A stretch of 32,840 nucleotides of DNA from a candidate division KSB1 bacterium (GTDB taxonomy: Bacteria; Zhuqueibacterota; Zhuqueibacteria; Oleimicrobiales; Geothermoviventaceae). This document shows positions 8,291-14,963 of this stretch, in pieces. Position 1 is the stretch's first letter; each line of letters begins with the position of its first letter. The stretch covers positions 1-32,840 of the forward strand of contig JAPDPT010000039.1 of the NCBI GenBank assembly GCA_034506315.1, written 5' to 3'. The position numbers and the translations under genes are program-made. The notes under the pieces are model-generated. The model did no database searches. It was not told the DNA's origin and worked only from the letters and a program-made list of their open reading frames with translations.

Positions 8291-9109
8291 ATGCCAGACG
8301 ATGCGGTTCGCAAGGAGCCCCCCGTGACAAGGCAACACCTGGAACTCCTCCTGAAACGGGTGGCCGAGGTCCAGGCCCTTTTCGTCCTCGTCGAGCGCAT
8401 CACACCCTTCGTGGAAGAGCTGGTGGAGTTCGTGTACGACGTAGGTCCCATGCTGCTCAACGCAAGCAAGGCACTGCGAGAATCTTCCCTGAAAATGCCC
8501 AAAGCCAGTCGGCAGCTCGACGATGTAACCCACGCGACCGAAATGGCCACCACCCAGGTCCTGGACCGTGTGGACGATATCCTCAACAACCTTGAAGGGC
8601 TACGAGGTGCGCTGGAAGAGGGGTTGAAACTCCGCCGCGCCCTGGCCCGGGCACGACGTAAGGCAAAGCTGCTGGCCACGAAGGCGGACGGACAGCCGGA
8701 CCTGCGGCAAGGACTGGAAGACCTGGCCTCCGATCTGGCGGCCGCCGGCCGGCAACTCCGCCGGTGGAAGCACCTGGACCGGATCATCGAAAACACCCAG
8801 GAGTGCTCTTACGAGATCATGTCGGCCCTCCAGGTGCAGGATATCACCGCCCAACAGCTGGCAGCGGCTCGGGACCTGATCGATCGGGTCCACGGTAGGA
8901 TCGAAGATCTCCTCAAGCAACTGGGCGACGAGGAAGAAGCCGCAGGTGCGGAAAAACAAACTCCTCGTAAGAGCTATGATGCAGACGCCCGCTACGACTT
9001 CACCATCTCGGCAATGAAGCAGGAACACGTGGACCGCTTGCTCGAGTCCCTCCTGCGGAACGCAGTCCCTTCGGGGACAACGGCGGTGCCGGAGAAGACG
9101 GATATCTGA
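8291..9109 (+). CDS. cheZ: CheZ-like CheY-P phosphatase
   Basis: A 272-residue, almost entirely helical protein, longer than the 214 residues of E. coli CheZ. The family signature is visible twice: ATEMATTQVLDRVDDILNNL (83-102) and EIMSALQVQDITAQQL (175-190). The latter aligns with the E. coli active-site helix EIMMAQDFQDLTGQ, placing D184 and Q188 at the positions of catalytic D143 and Q147. An N-terminal segment of about 65 residues and a linker at 105-145 account for the extra length. The C-terminal tail ends in a predicted short helix (MKQEHVDRLLESLLRNA), where E. coli CheZ binds CheY-P. GGGAGGTAG precedes the ATG, and cheY lies three bases upstream. Confidence 0.82.
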   Translation: MPDDAVRKEPPVTRQHLELLLKRVAEVQALFVLVERITPFVEELVEFVYDVGPMLLNASKALRESSLKMPKASRQLDDVTHATEMATTQVLDRVDDILNNLEGLRGALEEGLKLRRALARARRKAKLLATKADGQPDLRQGLEDLASDLAAAGRQLRRWKHLDRIIENTQECSYEIMSALQVQDITAQQLAAARDLIDRVHGRIEDLLKQLGDEEEAAGAEKQTPRKSYDADARYDFTISAMKQEHVDRLLESLLRNAVPSGTTAVPEKTDI

Positions 9110-9245
9110 GGAGTTCCCCTTGGTCTCCGTACACCCACTTCCCACAGAAGGGGGTGACCCAGGGATGCAATGGCACGAGGAGGCGAAGATTTCGGTTTCC
9201 AGATTCGGCCGCCCGAGGCCCTAGGTAAGCCCGAGGTGGAGCAGG

Positions 9246-11105
9246 ATGGGAGAAGAGCAAGAAAGTCTGGATTTTCTCCACGAAGTTCTCCAGGACTACA
9301 TCACGGAGACCGCCGAGCTACTCGAACAGGCAGAGCAGGACTTGCTCGTCCTGGAGAACCACCCGACGCCCGATCTGCTGAACCGCATCTTCCGGGCCTT
9401 CCACACGGTCAAGGGCACTTCCTCCTTCCTGGGCTTCGAGAGGATGGCCGAGCTCACCCACCGGAGCGAAGACCTGCTAAATAGTCTTCGACACGGCGAA
9501 AGGAAGGCCACAAGCGCTATCGTTGACCTTCTTCTGAGGGTTGTGGACACAGCGCGGACTCTGCTTCAGGCCATTCGGGACTCCGGCGCAGAGGGGGACC
9601 TGTCGATCGACGGAATCCTGCTGGAGCTTGACCAGGTGCTCGGCGCAGCGGAGCCGAGCGCCGCCGAACTCACGCAAGGTGCTGGAGAAGCGGAGGTCGA
9701 AGACAAAGGGGGGGCGGCTGGTGAACATTACCCGAAGGTCGGTGGGGCGGAGGGAGAACCGCAAGCATCCGCCGGGGAGGCTCCTGATAGGGATGCCAGG
9801 ACAGGCGAAAGCACCGAAGGAACTCGCGCCAATCCCGCCCTCAGCCAGACTGTCCGTGTGAACATCAGTCGGCTGGACGAGATCATGGACCTTGTGGGGG
9901 AGCTGGTGCTTGTGCGCAATCGGATCCAGCAGCTGGTCCACCAGATGGAGATCGGAGGGAGGCGGGAGCAACTGAGTGGGCAACTTCCTGTCTCTGTCGA
10001 CCAGCTTGCCTCGGCCGCGGAGCAGCTGCAGTTCGTCTCCAGCCAGCTTCAGGACGCCGTGATGCGCATCCGGATGCTTCCGGTATCGAACGTTTTCCAT
10101 CGCTTCCCCCGTCTGGTCCGCGACCTCGGCCGGGAGAAGGGAAAAGAAGTCCGCCTGGTCATAGAGGGGGAGGAAACGGAGCTGGATAAGTCGGTCCTGG
10201 AGTTGATCAGCGATCCGCTTGTCCATTTGATTCGCAATGCTGTGGACCACGGGATCGAACCGCCGGACGTCCGGGAGCGAAACGGGAAGCCCCGGTGTGG
10301 CACGATCCGCCTGGCGGCTTGCCACGAAGGGGACCACATTGTCCTGGAGGTGGAGGATGACGGCGCGGGGATTGATCCTCAGCGCCTCCGCCAGGCCGCC
10401 ATCTCGCGCAACTTGCTGCCCGCGGAGGAGGTCGAGAAGCTCAGCGACCGGGAAGCTCTTGATCTGATCTTCCTGCCGGGCTTTTCGACAGCCAATAGGG
10501 TGACCGACACCTCGGGCCGCGGCGTGGGAATGGATGTGGTGAAGACGAACATCACCCGTCTCAATGGGCAGATCTCCATATTCTCCACGGTCGGCAAGGG
10601 GACGAAGTTTGTTGTGCGCCTGCCGCTGACGCTGGTGATCGTGCCGGGGCTGCTGGTAGAGACGGCGGGACAGGTGCTTGTGTTGCCGTTGTCTTCGGTT
10701 CTGGAAACGGCCCGCCTCAGCGATCACGCGACCTATCGCGTGGGGGGAAAATCAGTACTGCGACTGCGAGAGGGCGTAATTCCTCTGATCGATCTGGCCG
10801 AGGTCTTGAACCTCCGGAAAGGGTCTGTGCTGGGTGGCTACGCAGTCATTGTCGGACTCGCCAATCGCAGAGCGGGGATTGTGGTAGACTCCCTGAGGGG
10901 GCAGGAGGAGATTGTGGTCAAACCTCTCGGAGGCTTTCTGGGCCGATCGAAGGTGTTTGCGGGAGGCACAATCCTCGGCGACGGCAAGGTCCGCCTGGTG
11001 CTGGACGTGGGGGAGATCATCAACCTCGCGCAGGGCAAGGGGGGATCAGCCGGCTGGCATCCGCGTACGTTGGTTGAGAACGAGGCGAAGGCTCTGGCCT
11101 CATAG
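9246..11105 (+). CDS. cheA: Chemotaxis histidine kinase CheA
   Basis: A 619-residue kinase. The Hpt (P1) domain has phospho-acceptor H53 in IFRAFHTVKGTSSFLGF. Residues about 134-200 are a Gly/Ala/Glu-rich linker with no sign of the CheY-docking P2 domain. The dimerisation domain starts near 201 (TVRVNISRLDEIMDLVGELV). The ATPase domain has HLIRNAVDHGIE, DDGAGID and DTSGRGVGMDVVKTNI. A CheW-like P5 domain forms the C-terminus (LTLVIVPGLLVETAGQVLVLPL onward). Ribosome site GAGGTGGAGCAGG. It sits 136 bases after cheZ; the gap holds no supported gene. CheA lacking P2 still works in several lineages, but phosphotransfer to CheY would not use P2 docking. Confidence 0.95.
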   Translation: MGEEQESLDFLHEVLQDYITETAELLEQAEQDLLVLENHPTPDLLNRIFRAFHTVKGTSSFLGFERMAELTHRSEDLLNSLRHGERKATSAIVDLLLRVVDTARTLLQAIRDSGAEGDLSIDGILLELDQVLGAAEPSAAELTQGAGEAEVEDKGGAAGEHYPKVGGAEGEPQASAGEAPDRDARTGESTEGTRANPALSQTVRVNISRLDEIMDLVGELVLVRNRIQQLVHQMEIGGRREQLSGQLPVSVDQLASAAEQLQFVSSQLQDAVMRIRMLPVSNVFHRFPRLVRDLGREKGKEVRLVIEGEETELDKSVLELISDPLVHLIRNAVDHGIEPPDVRERNGKPRCGTIRLAACHEGDHIVLEVEDDGAGIDPQRLRQAAISRNLLPAEEVEKLSDREALDLIFLPGFSTANRVTDTSGRGVGMDVVKTNITRLNGQISIFSTVGKGTKFVVRLPLTLVIVPGLLVETAGQVLVLPLSSVLETARLSDHATYRVGGKSVLRLREGVIPLIDLAEVLNLRKGSVLGGYAVIVGLANRRAGIVVDSLRGQEEIVVKPLGGFLGRSKVFAGGTILGDGKVRLVLDVGEIINLAQGKGGSAGWHPRTLVENEAKALAS

Positions 11106-11133
11106 CCGGGGGGCACGTTTCTGCGGTGTCCTC

Positions 11134-11151
11134 CCGGCCGAGAGCGGCCGG
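11134..11151 (+). terminator. GC-rich hairpin after cheA
   Basis: A seven-pair stem CCGGCCG / CGGCCGG with an AGAG loop lies 29 bases after the cheA stop. No T-run follows, so it may be a Rho-assisted stop or an mRNA-end stabiliser rather than an intrinsic terminator. Confidence 0.35.
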
Positions 11152-11321
11152 ACGAGGGCCAACTCGGGCGTTTGCCCGTTCTGGGCTCCCGGACACGGGA
11201 TGCGGGCAGAAGTGTTTCGCCACCAGTTCCTTCCCCGGCTTCCTGGCGCGTTCCAACTTTACCCATGGGTTTCGTCACCTGCTCCCGCCGCTTCCCGGCG
11301 TCCCGACCGGGGCGATTGATC

Positions 11322-11350
11322 TTGCGTAACGTTTACGCCTTCGTTATCTT
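11322..11350 (+). promoter_or_regulatory. Sigma70-type promoter with an internal palindromic operator candidate
   Basis: TTGCGT (11322-11327), a 17-base spacer and TATCTT (11345-11350), 57 bases ahead of the first small gene of the symporter operon. Across the -35/spacer lies CGTAA-CGT-TTACG (11325-11337), an inverted repeat close to the GTAAACGTTTAC operators typical of LacI-family repressors, with one base missing at the centre. A second half-site pair, CGTTA (11342-11346) and TAACG (11359-11363), overlaps the -10 and start point. A bound regulator here would block RNA polymerase. Confidence 0.5.
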
Positions 11351-11406
11351 GCGCGCTGTAACGATGGCCCTTGCACAGGTCACATAGAGATCACGCGGAG
11401 GGAAAC

Positions 11407-11700
11407 ATGGCCTGGATCAGGAGGCAATGGTCCGCTGGGGATGCGGACAACTGGACGAAGGAGGACTGGATCGCCGTCATCCTGTCCTCTCTTTCGTACG
11501 TGGGGATTTTGATCGGAGTGAGCCTGGCATTTCTTCTGAGATGGGAAGGGTTCCTCCTTGTGGCCGTCACGGTGGTGGTCACGTGGTTGCTCTTCTGGAT
11601 CATCGATCCCAAGCTGAGCGTCATCTCCCGCGATTACGAGCGCAAGCAACGGGAGTACATCGAGCGGCTGGAGAAGATTGCGCGCTGGGAGGGCGAGTGA
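11407..11700 (+). CDS. Small two-TM membrane protein in the symporter operon
   Basis: A 97-residue protein with ribosome site GGAGGGAAAC before the ATG. The N-terminus is polar and Trp-rich (MAWIRRQWSAGDADNWTKEDW), followed by TM1 (about 23-43, AVILSSLSYVGILIGVSLAFLL) and TM2 (about 48-66, FLLVAVTVVVTWLLFWII). A charged C-terminal helix follows (YERKQREYIERLEKIARWEGE), probably cytoplasmic. I do not recognise the family. It is the first of three tiny membrane genes leading into a sodium:solute symporter, and its stop codon overlaps the next start. An accessory or assembly role for the transporter is a reasonable guess from context only. Confidence 0.75.
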   Translation: MAWIRRQWSAGDADNWTKEDWIAVILSSLSYVGILIGVSLAFLLRWEGFLLVAVTVVVTWLLFWIIDPKLSVISRDYERKQREYIERLEKIARWEGE

Positions 11701-11807
11701 TGGGCCAGGGACTCAAGATGGTCATTGGAATGAGCATTGCCTACATAGCCTCGCTGGCAGGGCTCATCGTGGCCTACCGGTACTATCGGAAGTACCGTCG
11801 GGGCTGA
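11700..11807 (+). CDS. 35-residue single-TM micro-protein
   Basis: The ATG overlaps the upstream stop (TGATG), a sign of translational coupling, and GGAGGG precedes it. The peptide has one hydrophobic segment (about residues 6-26, KMVIGMSIAYIASLAGLIVAY) and a strongly basic tail (RYYRKYRRG), which predicts the C-terminus in the cytoplasm. It is too short for any family assignment. Coupling to the neighbouring genes and a composition suited to a membrane helix argue that it is real. Confidence 0.65.
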   Translation: MGQGLKMVIGMSIAYIASLAGLIVAYRYYRKYRRG

Positions 11808-11845
11808 GCTGCGCAGGTCGTGTGGACGCCATACGGGGAGGAGCA

Positions 11846-11998
11846 ATGTTCCTGGCAACCTTGACCGATCCGGTCATCCGGAGACTGGATAACCATTGGA
11901 TGGGGATTCTGTTCCCCGGCCTGATTTTCGTGATCTCGTTTGCGGCGGCTTGGTTACTCTACCGGCATTTCGCCAAGCAGGTGCAAGGCCAGAAGTGA
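11846..11998 (+). CDS. 50-residue single-TM micro-protein
   Basis: ATG preceded by GGGGAGGAGCA, a near-ideal ribosome site. The peptide has a polar N-terminus (MFLATLTDPVIRRLDNHW), one hydrophobic helix (about 19-39, MGILFPGLIFVISFAAAWLLY) and a basic tail (RHFAKQVQGQK). It lies 38 bases after the previous micro-gene and 69 bases before the symporter. No family recognised. Its place suggests a subunit or stabiliser of the transporter, comparable in principle to small accessory peptides known for other carriers and pumps. Confidence 0.65.
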   Translation: MFLATLTDPVIRRLDNHWMGILFPGLIFVISFAAAWLLYRHFAKQVQGQK

Positions 11999-12067
11999 GG
12001 CGCCTTTCCTACCGGAGGTGACGGAGGTCTCCGGGAATGGGACGAACACACGAGGAGCGAAGGGGCC

Positions 12068-13648
12068 ATGGTGACCTTCACAGCGGCAGATTGGTTCTGG
12101 CTCGGGACCTATCTGGTTCTGATGGTCGGCTGCGGTACCCTGTTTTACCGGCTTGGCCGGCGTTCCGAGAGCGACTTTTTCTTGGCGGGGAGAGGACTTC
12201 CGTGGTGGCTTCCGGCGGCATCGGTGTACGCGACGCACACCGCCACGGACACGCCTATGTGGGTGACGGGGGTAGTCTACCGTCACGGACTTGCCGGTCT
12301 GTGGTACGCGTTCTTTCCCGCCTGGTGTGCGGTCAGCGCTTTTGTCTCTACGCGCATATTCCGGCGGTCAGCGGCGTTCACGCAGGCGGAGTGGCAAAGC
12401 CTGCGCTTCCACGGCCTCGGCGCGGAATTGCTCCGCGGCTGGGTGGCGGGCTGGCAGGTGTTCATGAACATGTTCATTCTGGGGTGGGTCGGCATCGCCA
12501 TGGGTAAAGTGTGCCACTACCTCTTCGGCTGGGATACCTGGGTGGGGTTGGTGGTGTTCTCTACCCTCACGGCCATCTATGTACTGGCCGCCGGATACTG
12601 GGGAGTCGTAATGGCGGACTTTCAGCAGGGAGTGATCGCCTTCCTGATGATCGTGTTTGTGACGGTTCTCGGCATCTGGGGGGTGGGAGGCCCTGCGAGC
12701 ATTATTGGCCGGTTGCAAGAACTGGGGCAGACCTGGCGCCTCAACCCCTTCCATTTCACGGGGTGGTTCAGCGGCGACTTCCCCATCGCCTGGTTCCTGA
12801 CCATGCTGGTGATTGCTCTGGTGGGCGGTCTCGGAATGGGGACGAGCATCGACTGGTACGTGGAGGCACAGCGCATCCAGAGCGCCCGCACCGTTAAGGA
12901 TGCCGCCTACAGCATCTGGGCTGGCTCGGCCGTCACCCTGCTCCGGAACGCCATGTGGGCTCCGGCCATCTTGGCCTTCTTCGTCATGTATCCGAACATG
13001 ACGGAGGTAAGCCAGTATGAGATGGGCTGGTTCCGGCTCGGCTTTGAATTGCTGCCTCCGGGGATGGTAGGCTTCTTTTTCGCGGCTATCGTCGCGATTC
13101 ACCTTTCCACCATCTCCACGCACCTGAATCTGGGGGCAATGTACGGCACGCGCGATATCTATCACCACTACCTGAATCCTCACGCTACGGAGCGGCAGCT
13201 CGTCTGGGTCGGAAGGCTCGTGACGGGCATTCTGCTCCTCGGTTCCTTCTTCTTCGGGATGATGATGGAGAACATCACGGAATGGCTGATTTTTGCCCTC
13301 TGGCTGATGGCCGCCGGGGTGTGGCTCCCCAACATCTTGCAGGTCGTCTGGTGGCGGTTTAACGCCTGGGGCTACCTGGTGAGCTGGATTGCAAACCTCG
13401 GCCTCAGCTGGCTCGTCGTGTGGATTCTTCCCGCCTTCGGCGTGCTGCCCGAACTACCGGACTATCAGCAGTTCTGGCTTCTGATGATCCTGGGAGCGGT
13501 CATCTATCTCCCGGTTACCCTCCTTACCCGGCCCGAGCCGATGGACCACTTGGTTCGGCTGTACGTCACGGCTCGTCCCATCGGCTGGTGGGGACCAGTA
13601 CGAAAAGAGGCCATACGGAGAGGCCTCATCCCCGCCAGCGGGAAATAG
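12068..13648 (+). CDS. Sodium:solute symporter (SSS family)
   Basis: A 526-residue polytopic carrier with about 13 hydrophobic segments. Family marks include an N-terminal LGRRSESDFFLAGRGLPWWL, the following SVYATHTATDTPMW segment, and in a late helix AAIVAIHLSTISTHLNLGA followed by GTRDIYHHY, where the Ser/Thr residues correspond to the Na2-site helix of the family. It would couple sodium entry to uptake of a sugar, glycoside or organic acid; the substrate cannot be read from sequence. The last gene of the cluster with three micro-proteins, it ends 33 bases before a terminator. The nearby glycosidases make a carbohydrate ligand plausible, by inference. Confidence 0.9.
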   Translation: MVTFTAADWFWLGTYLVLMVGCGTLFYRLGRRSESDFFLAGRGLPWWLPAASVYATHTATDTPMWVTGVVYRHGLAGLWYAFFPAWCAVSAFVSTRIFRRSAAFTQAEWQSLRFHGLGAELLRGWVAGWQVFMNMFILGWVGIAMGKVCHYLFGWDTWVGLVVFSTLTAIYVLAAGYWGVVMADFQQGVIAFLMIVFVTVLGIWGVGGPASIIGRLQELGQTWRLNPFHFTGWFSGDFPIAWFLTMLVIALVGGLGMGTSIDWYVEAQRIQSARTVKDAAYSIWAGSAVTLLRNAMWAPAILAFFVMYPNMTEVSQYEMGWFRLGFELLPPGMVGFFFAAIVAIHLSTISTHLNLGAMYGTRDIYHHYLNPHATERQLVWVGRLVTGILLLGSFFFGMMMENITEWLIFALWLMAAGVWLPNILQVVWWRFNAWGYLVSWIANLGLSWLVVWILPAFGVLPELPDYQQFWLLMILGAVIYLPVTLLTRPEPMDHLVRLYVTARPIGWWGPVRKEAIRRGLIPASGK

Positions 13649-13681
13649 TTCTGGACTCATCGACGGCTGAAGACCAGGCCG

Positions 13682-13716
13682 CGGCCGGACTCTACAAGAC
13701 GGGTCCGGCCGTTTTT
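13682..13716 (+). terminator. Rho-independent terminator of the symporter operon
   Basis: Nine-pair stem CGGCCGGAC / GTCCGGCCG with a 12-base loop, followed by TTTTT, 33 bases after the symporter stop. Confidence 0.88.
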
Positions 13717-14522
13717 GTGGGTGACCATCCGGCTTCGGGAGCGGAGTCGTTGCGAACCCGGGTCCGTCTTGTGGAAGCCGCAGGAAATGCTCGCCTCCGA
13801 GAGGCAGGCGAAGTTGTCCGGCTGGCTTTCCGGAGCATGCCCGGCATGGTGCTCGGGGAGCTGAATGTCGATGGCCTCGTGAATGGATCCGTTGACCAGC
13901 GGAATCGGCGCGCCGCCCCGTGCTGCGCGGGCTGGCTGAGGCGCAGTCCCTCAGCGCAGCCGTCAGAGCACTCAGGAGCCTCTGGACGCTCGAGGCGACC
14001 TTGCCGCGATTCGCAGCTGCCCGGTGAGCCGGTCTGCGAGGCCACCGAGACGGGGTCTGCCGTTACGCAACGGATGACGTCGTGAGAAGGGTGCGGCTCC
14101 TCGGCAGGAGGAGGGACTGGCAGGCGCAAGAGGGTTATTGCTGGTTCTTTCCTACGGGCTGAGAACCTCGTCTCCCTGAGCGCCGGATGTCTGCGGATCC
14201 GCCTTCCCCTATGCTTACCGCTTCGGTGGGTATGTCGGCTACCCATCTTGGCCCCCTGGCGAACCACGTGTTCGCAGGAGCATCGGTTGGCCCGGCGGCC
14301 GAAAAACCGGTGGGAGCGCCGGTCTTGCTTTCCGACGACGGAATGGTTAGATTTCAGTGCCGACTGGAGCAGGTGGAAAGTGGCTGGGGGAGGCAGAGGC
14401 CGCCTCAACCTTCCTCTGGGTGGAGTTCAGAGAGAGTGGACGGGCTGGACCGGCTGTTGCGGGGGTTGGTGCCTAAACAGTCGGTGAGCTTGGGTGGTGG
14501 ACCTTGAGGAAGGAGGAGAGCC
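13717..14522. other. About 800-base gap with no supported gene
   Basis: Open frames exist on both strands, but none has a ribosome site, a recognisable domain or believable composition; they are rich in Arg, Pro and Ser as expected for out-of-frame GC-rich DNA. One plus-strand reading gives two plausible helical stretches in different frames, around 13755-13890 and 13918-14025, which could be remnants of a decayed gene. A palindrome CGTT-ACGC-AACG lies at 14061-14072. I cannot assign a function. Confidence 0.5.
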
Positions 14523-14810
14523 ATGATCGGCATGGACTTTGTAAGCTTCCTGATCCTGCTTGTGATCAGTGCTGTCGTAGCGGCTATTCTGCACTTTCCG
14601 CTGAAGTTCTACGTCCGTCCAGGCATCGTCTCCTACCTGTCCAAAGTGGTGTTTGGTTGGATCGGCGCGTGGCTTGGCACCCCGGTTTTCGGCCGCTGGT
14701 TCGATGGCTTGGCCTACAAGGATGTGTACATCATACCGGCCATTCTCGGCTCGGCAGCGATACTCTTGATTCTTGTGGATTGGGTGAAAACGGTAAAGGC
14801 AGCTTCGTAG
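14523..14810 (+). CDS. GlsB/YeaQ/YmgE-family small membrane protein
   Basis: A 95-residue protein with a strong ribosome site (GGAAGGAGGAGAGCC). It has three hydrophobic segments. The middle and third carry the family text: VVFGWIGAWLGTPVFGRWF and VYIIPAILGSAAILLILVDW. Members of this group, also called transglycosylase-associated proteins, are inner-membrane proteins often induced by envelope or general stress; their biochemical role is not established. It appears monocistronic: it is preceded by the unexplained 800-base gap and followed by a strong terminator. Confidence 0.85.
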   Translation: MIGMDFVSFLILLVISAVVAAILHFPLKFYVRPGIVSYLSKVVFGWIGAWLGTPVFGRWFDGLAYKDVYIIPAILGSAAILLILVDWVKTVKAAS

Positions 14811-14847
14811 CGGGGCAGCCGTCGGCGGCTCTCTGCCTTGACCCTTG

Positions 14848-14878
14848 AAGCCCCCGTCTCCTTGAGCGGGGGCTTTTT
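14848..14878 (+). terminator. Rho-independent terminator
   Basis: Nine-pair stem AAGCCCCCG / CGGGGGCTT with a ten-base loop running into TTTTT, 37 bases after the GlsB-type gene. Confidence 0.92.
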
Positions 14879-14897
14879 CGTTACGACACCTGTAACG
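14879..14897. repeat. Inverted repeat CGTTAC-N7-GTAACG, operator candidate
   Basis: A perfect six-base inverted repeat spaced by seven bases sits directly upstream of the candidate -35 at 14902. The same GTAACG half-site occurs at 11326-11331 and 11358-11363 in the symporter promoter, so a shared regulator is possible. Short half-sites also recur by chance. Confidence 0.35.
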
Positions 14898-14901
14898 GCC
14901 C

Positions 14902-14930
14902 TTCCGTAGACGACGTCTCACGGATAAAAT
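14902..14930 (+). promoter_or_regulatory. Candidate promoter of the outer-membrane-type protein gene
   Basis: TTCCGT (weak -35), a 17-base spacer and TAAAAT (good -10), 33 bases upstream of the ATG at 14964. It lies just after the previous gene's terminator. Confidence 0.4.
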
Positions 14931-14963
14931 TCCGCCGAAGCCTTGGAACGCGGGAGGAGAAGA

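Noticed and set aside
9164..9223. 19-codon frame between cheZ and cheA
   Set aside because: Too short, with no ribosome site and no hydrophobic or other recognisable character.
9477..10727. Minus-strand open frame of 416 codons opposite cheA
   Set aside because: Antisense to cheA, with no ribosome site or domain.
13692..14408. Minus-strand open frame in the 800-base gap
   Set aside because: Arg/Ser/Pro-rich with no domain, and it begins inside the next region's spacer without a ribosome site.
14187..14507. Plus-strand frame of 106 codons before the GlsB-type gene
   Set aside because: No ribosome site or recognisable features; overlapping frames are equally open.
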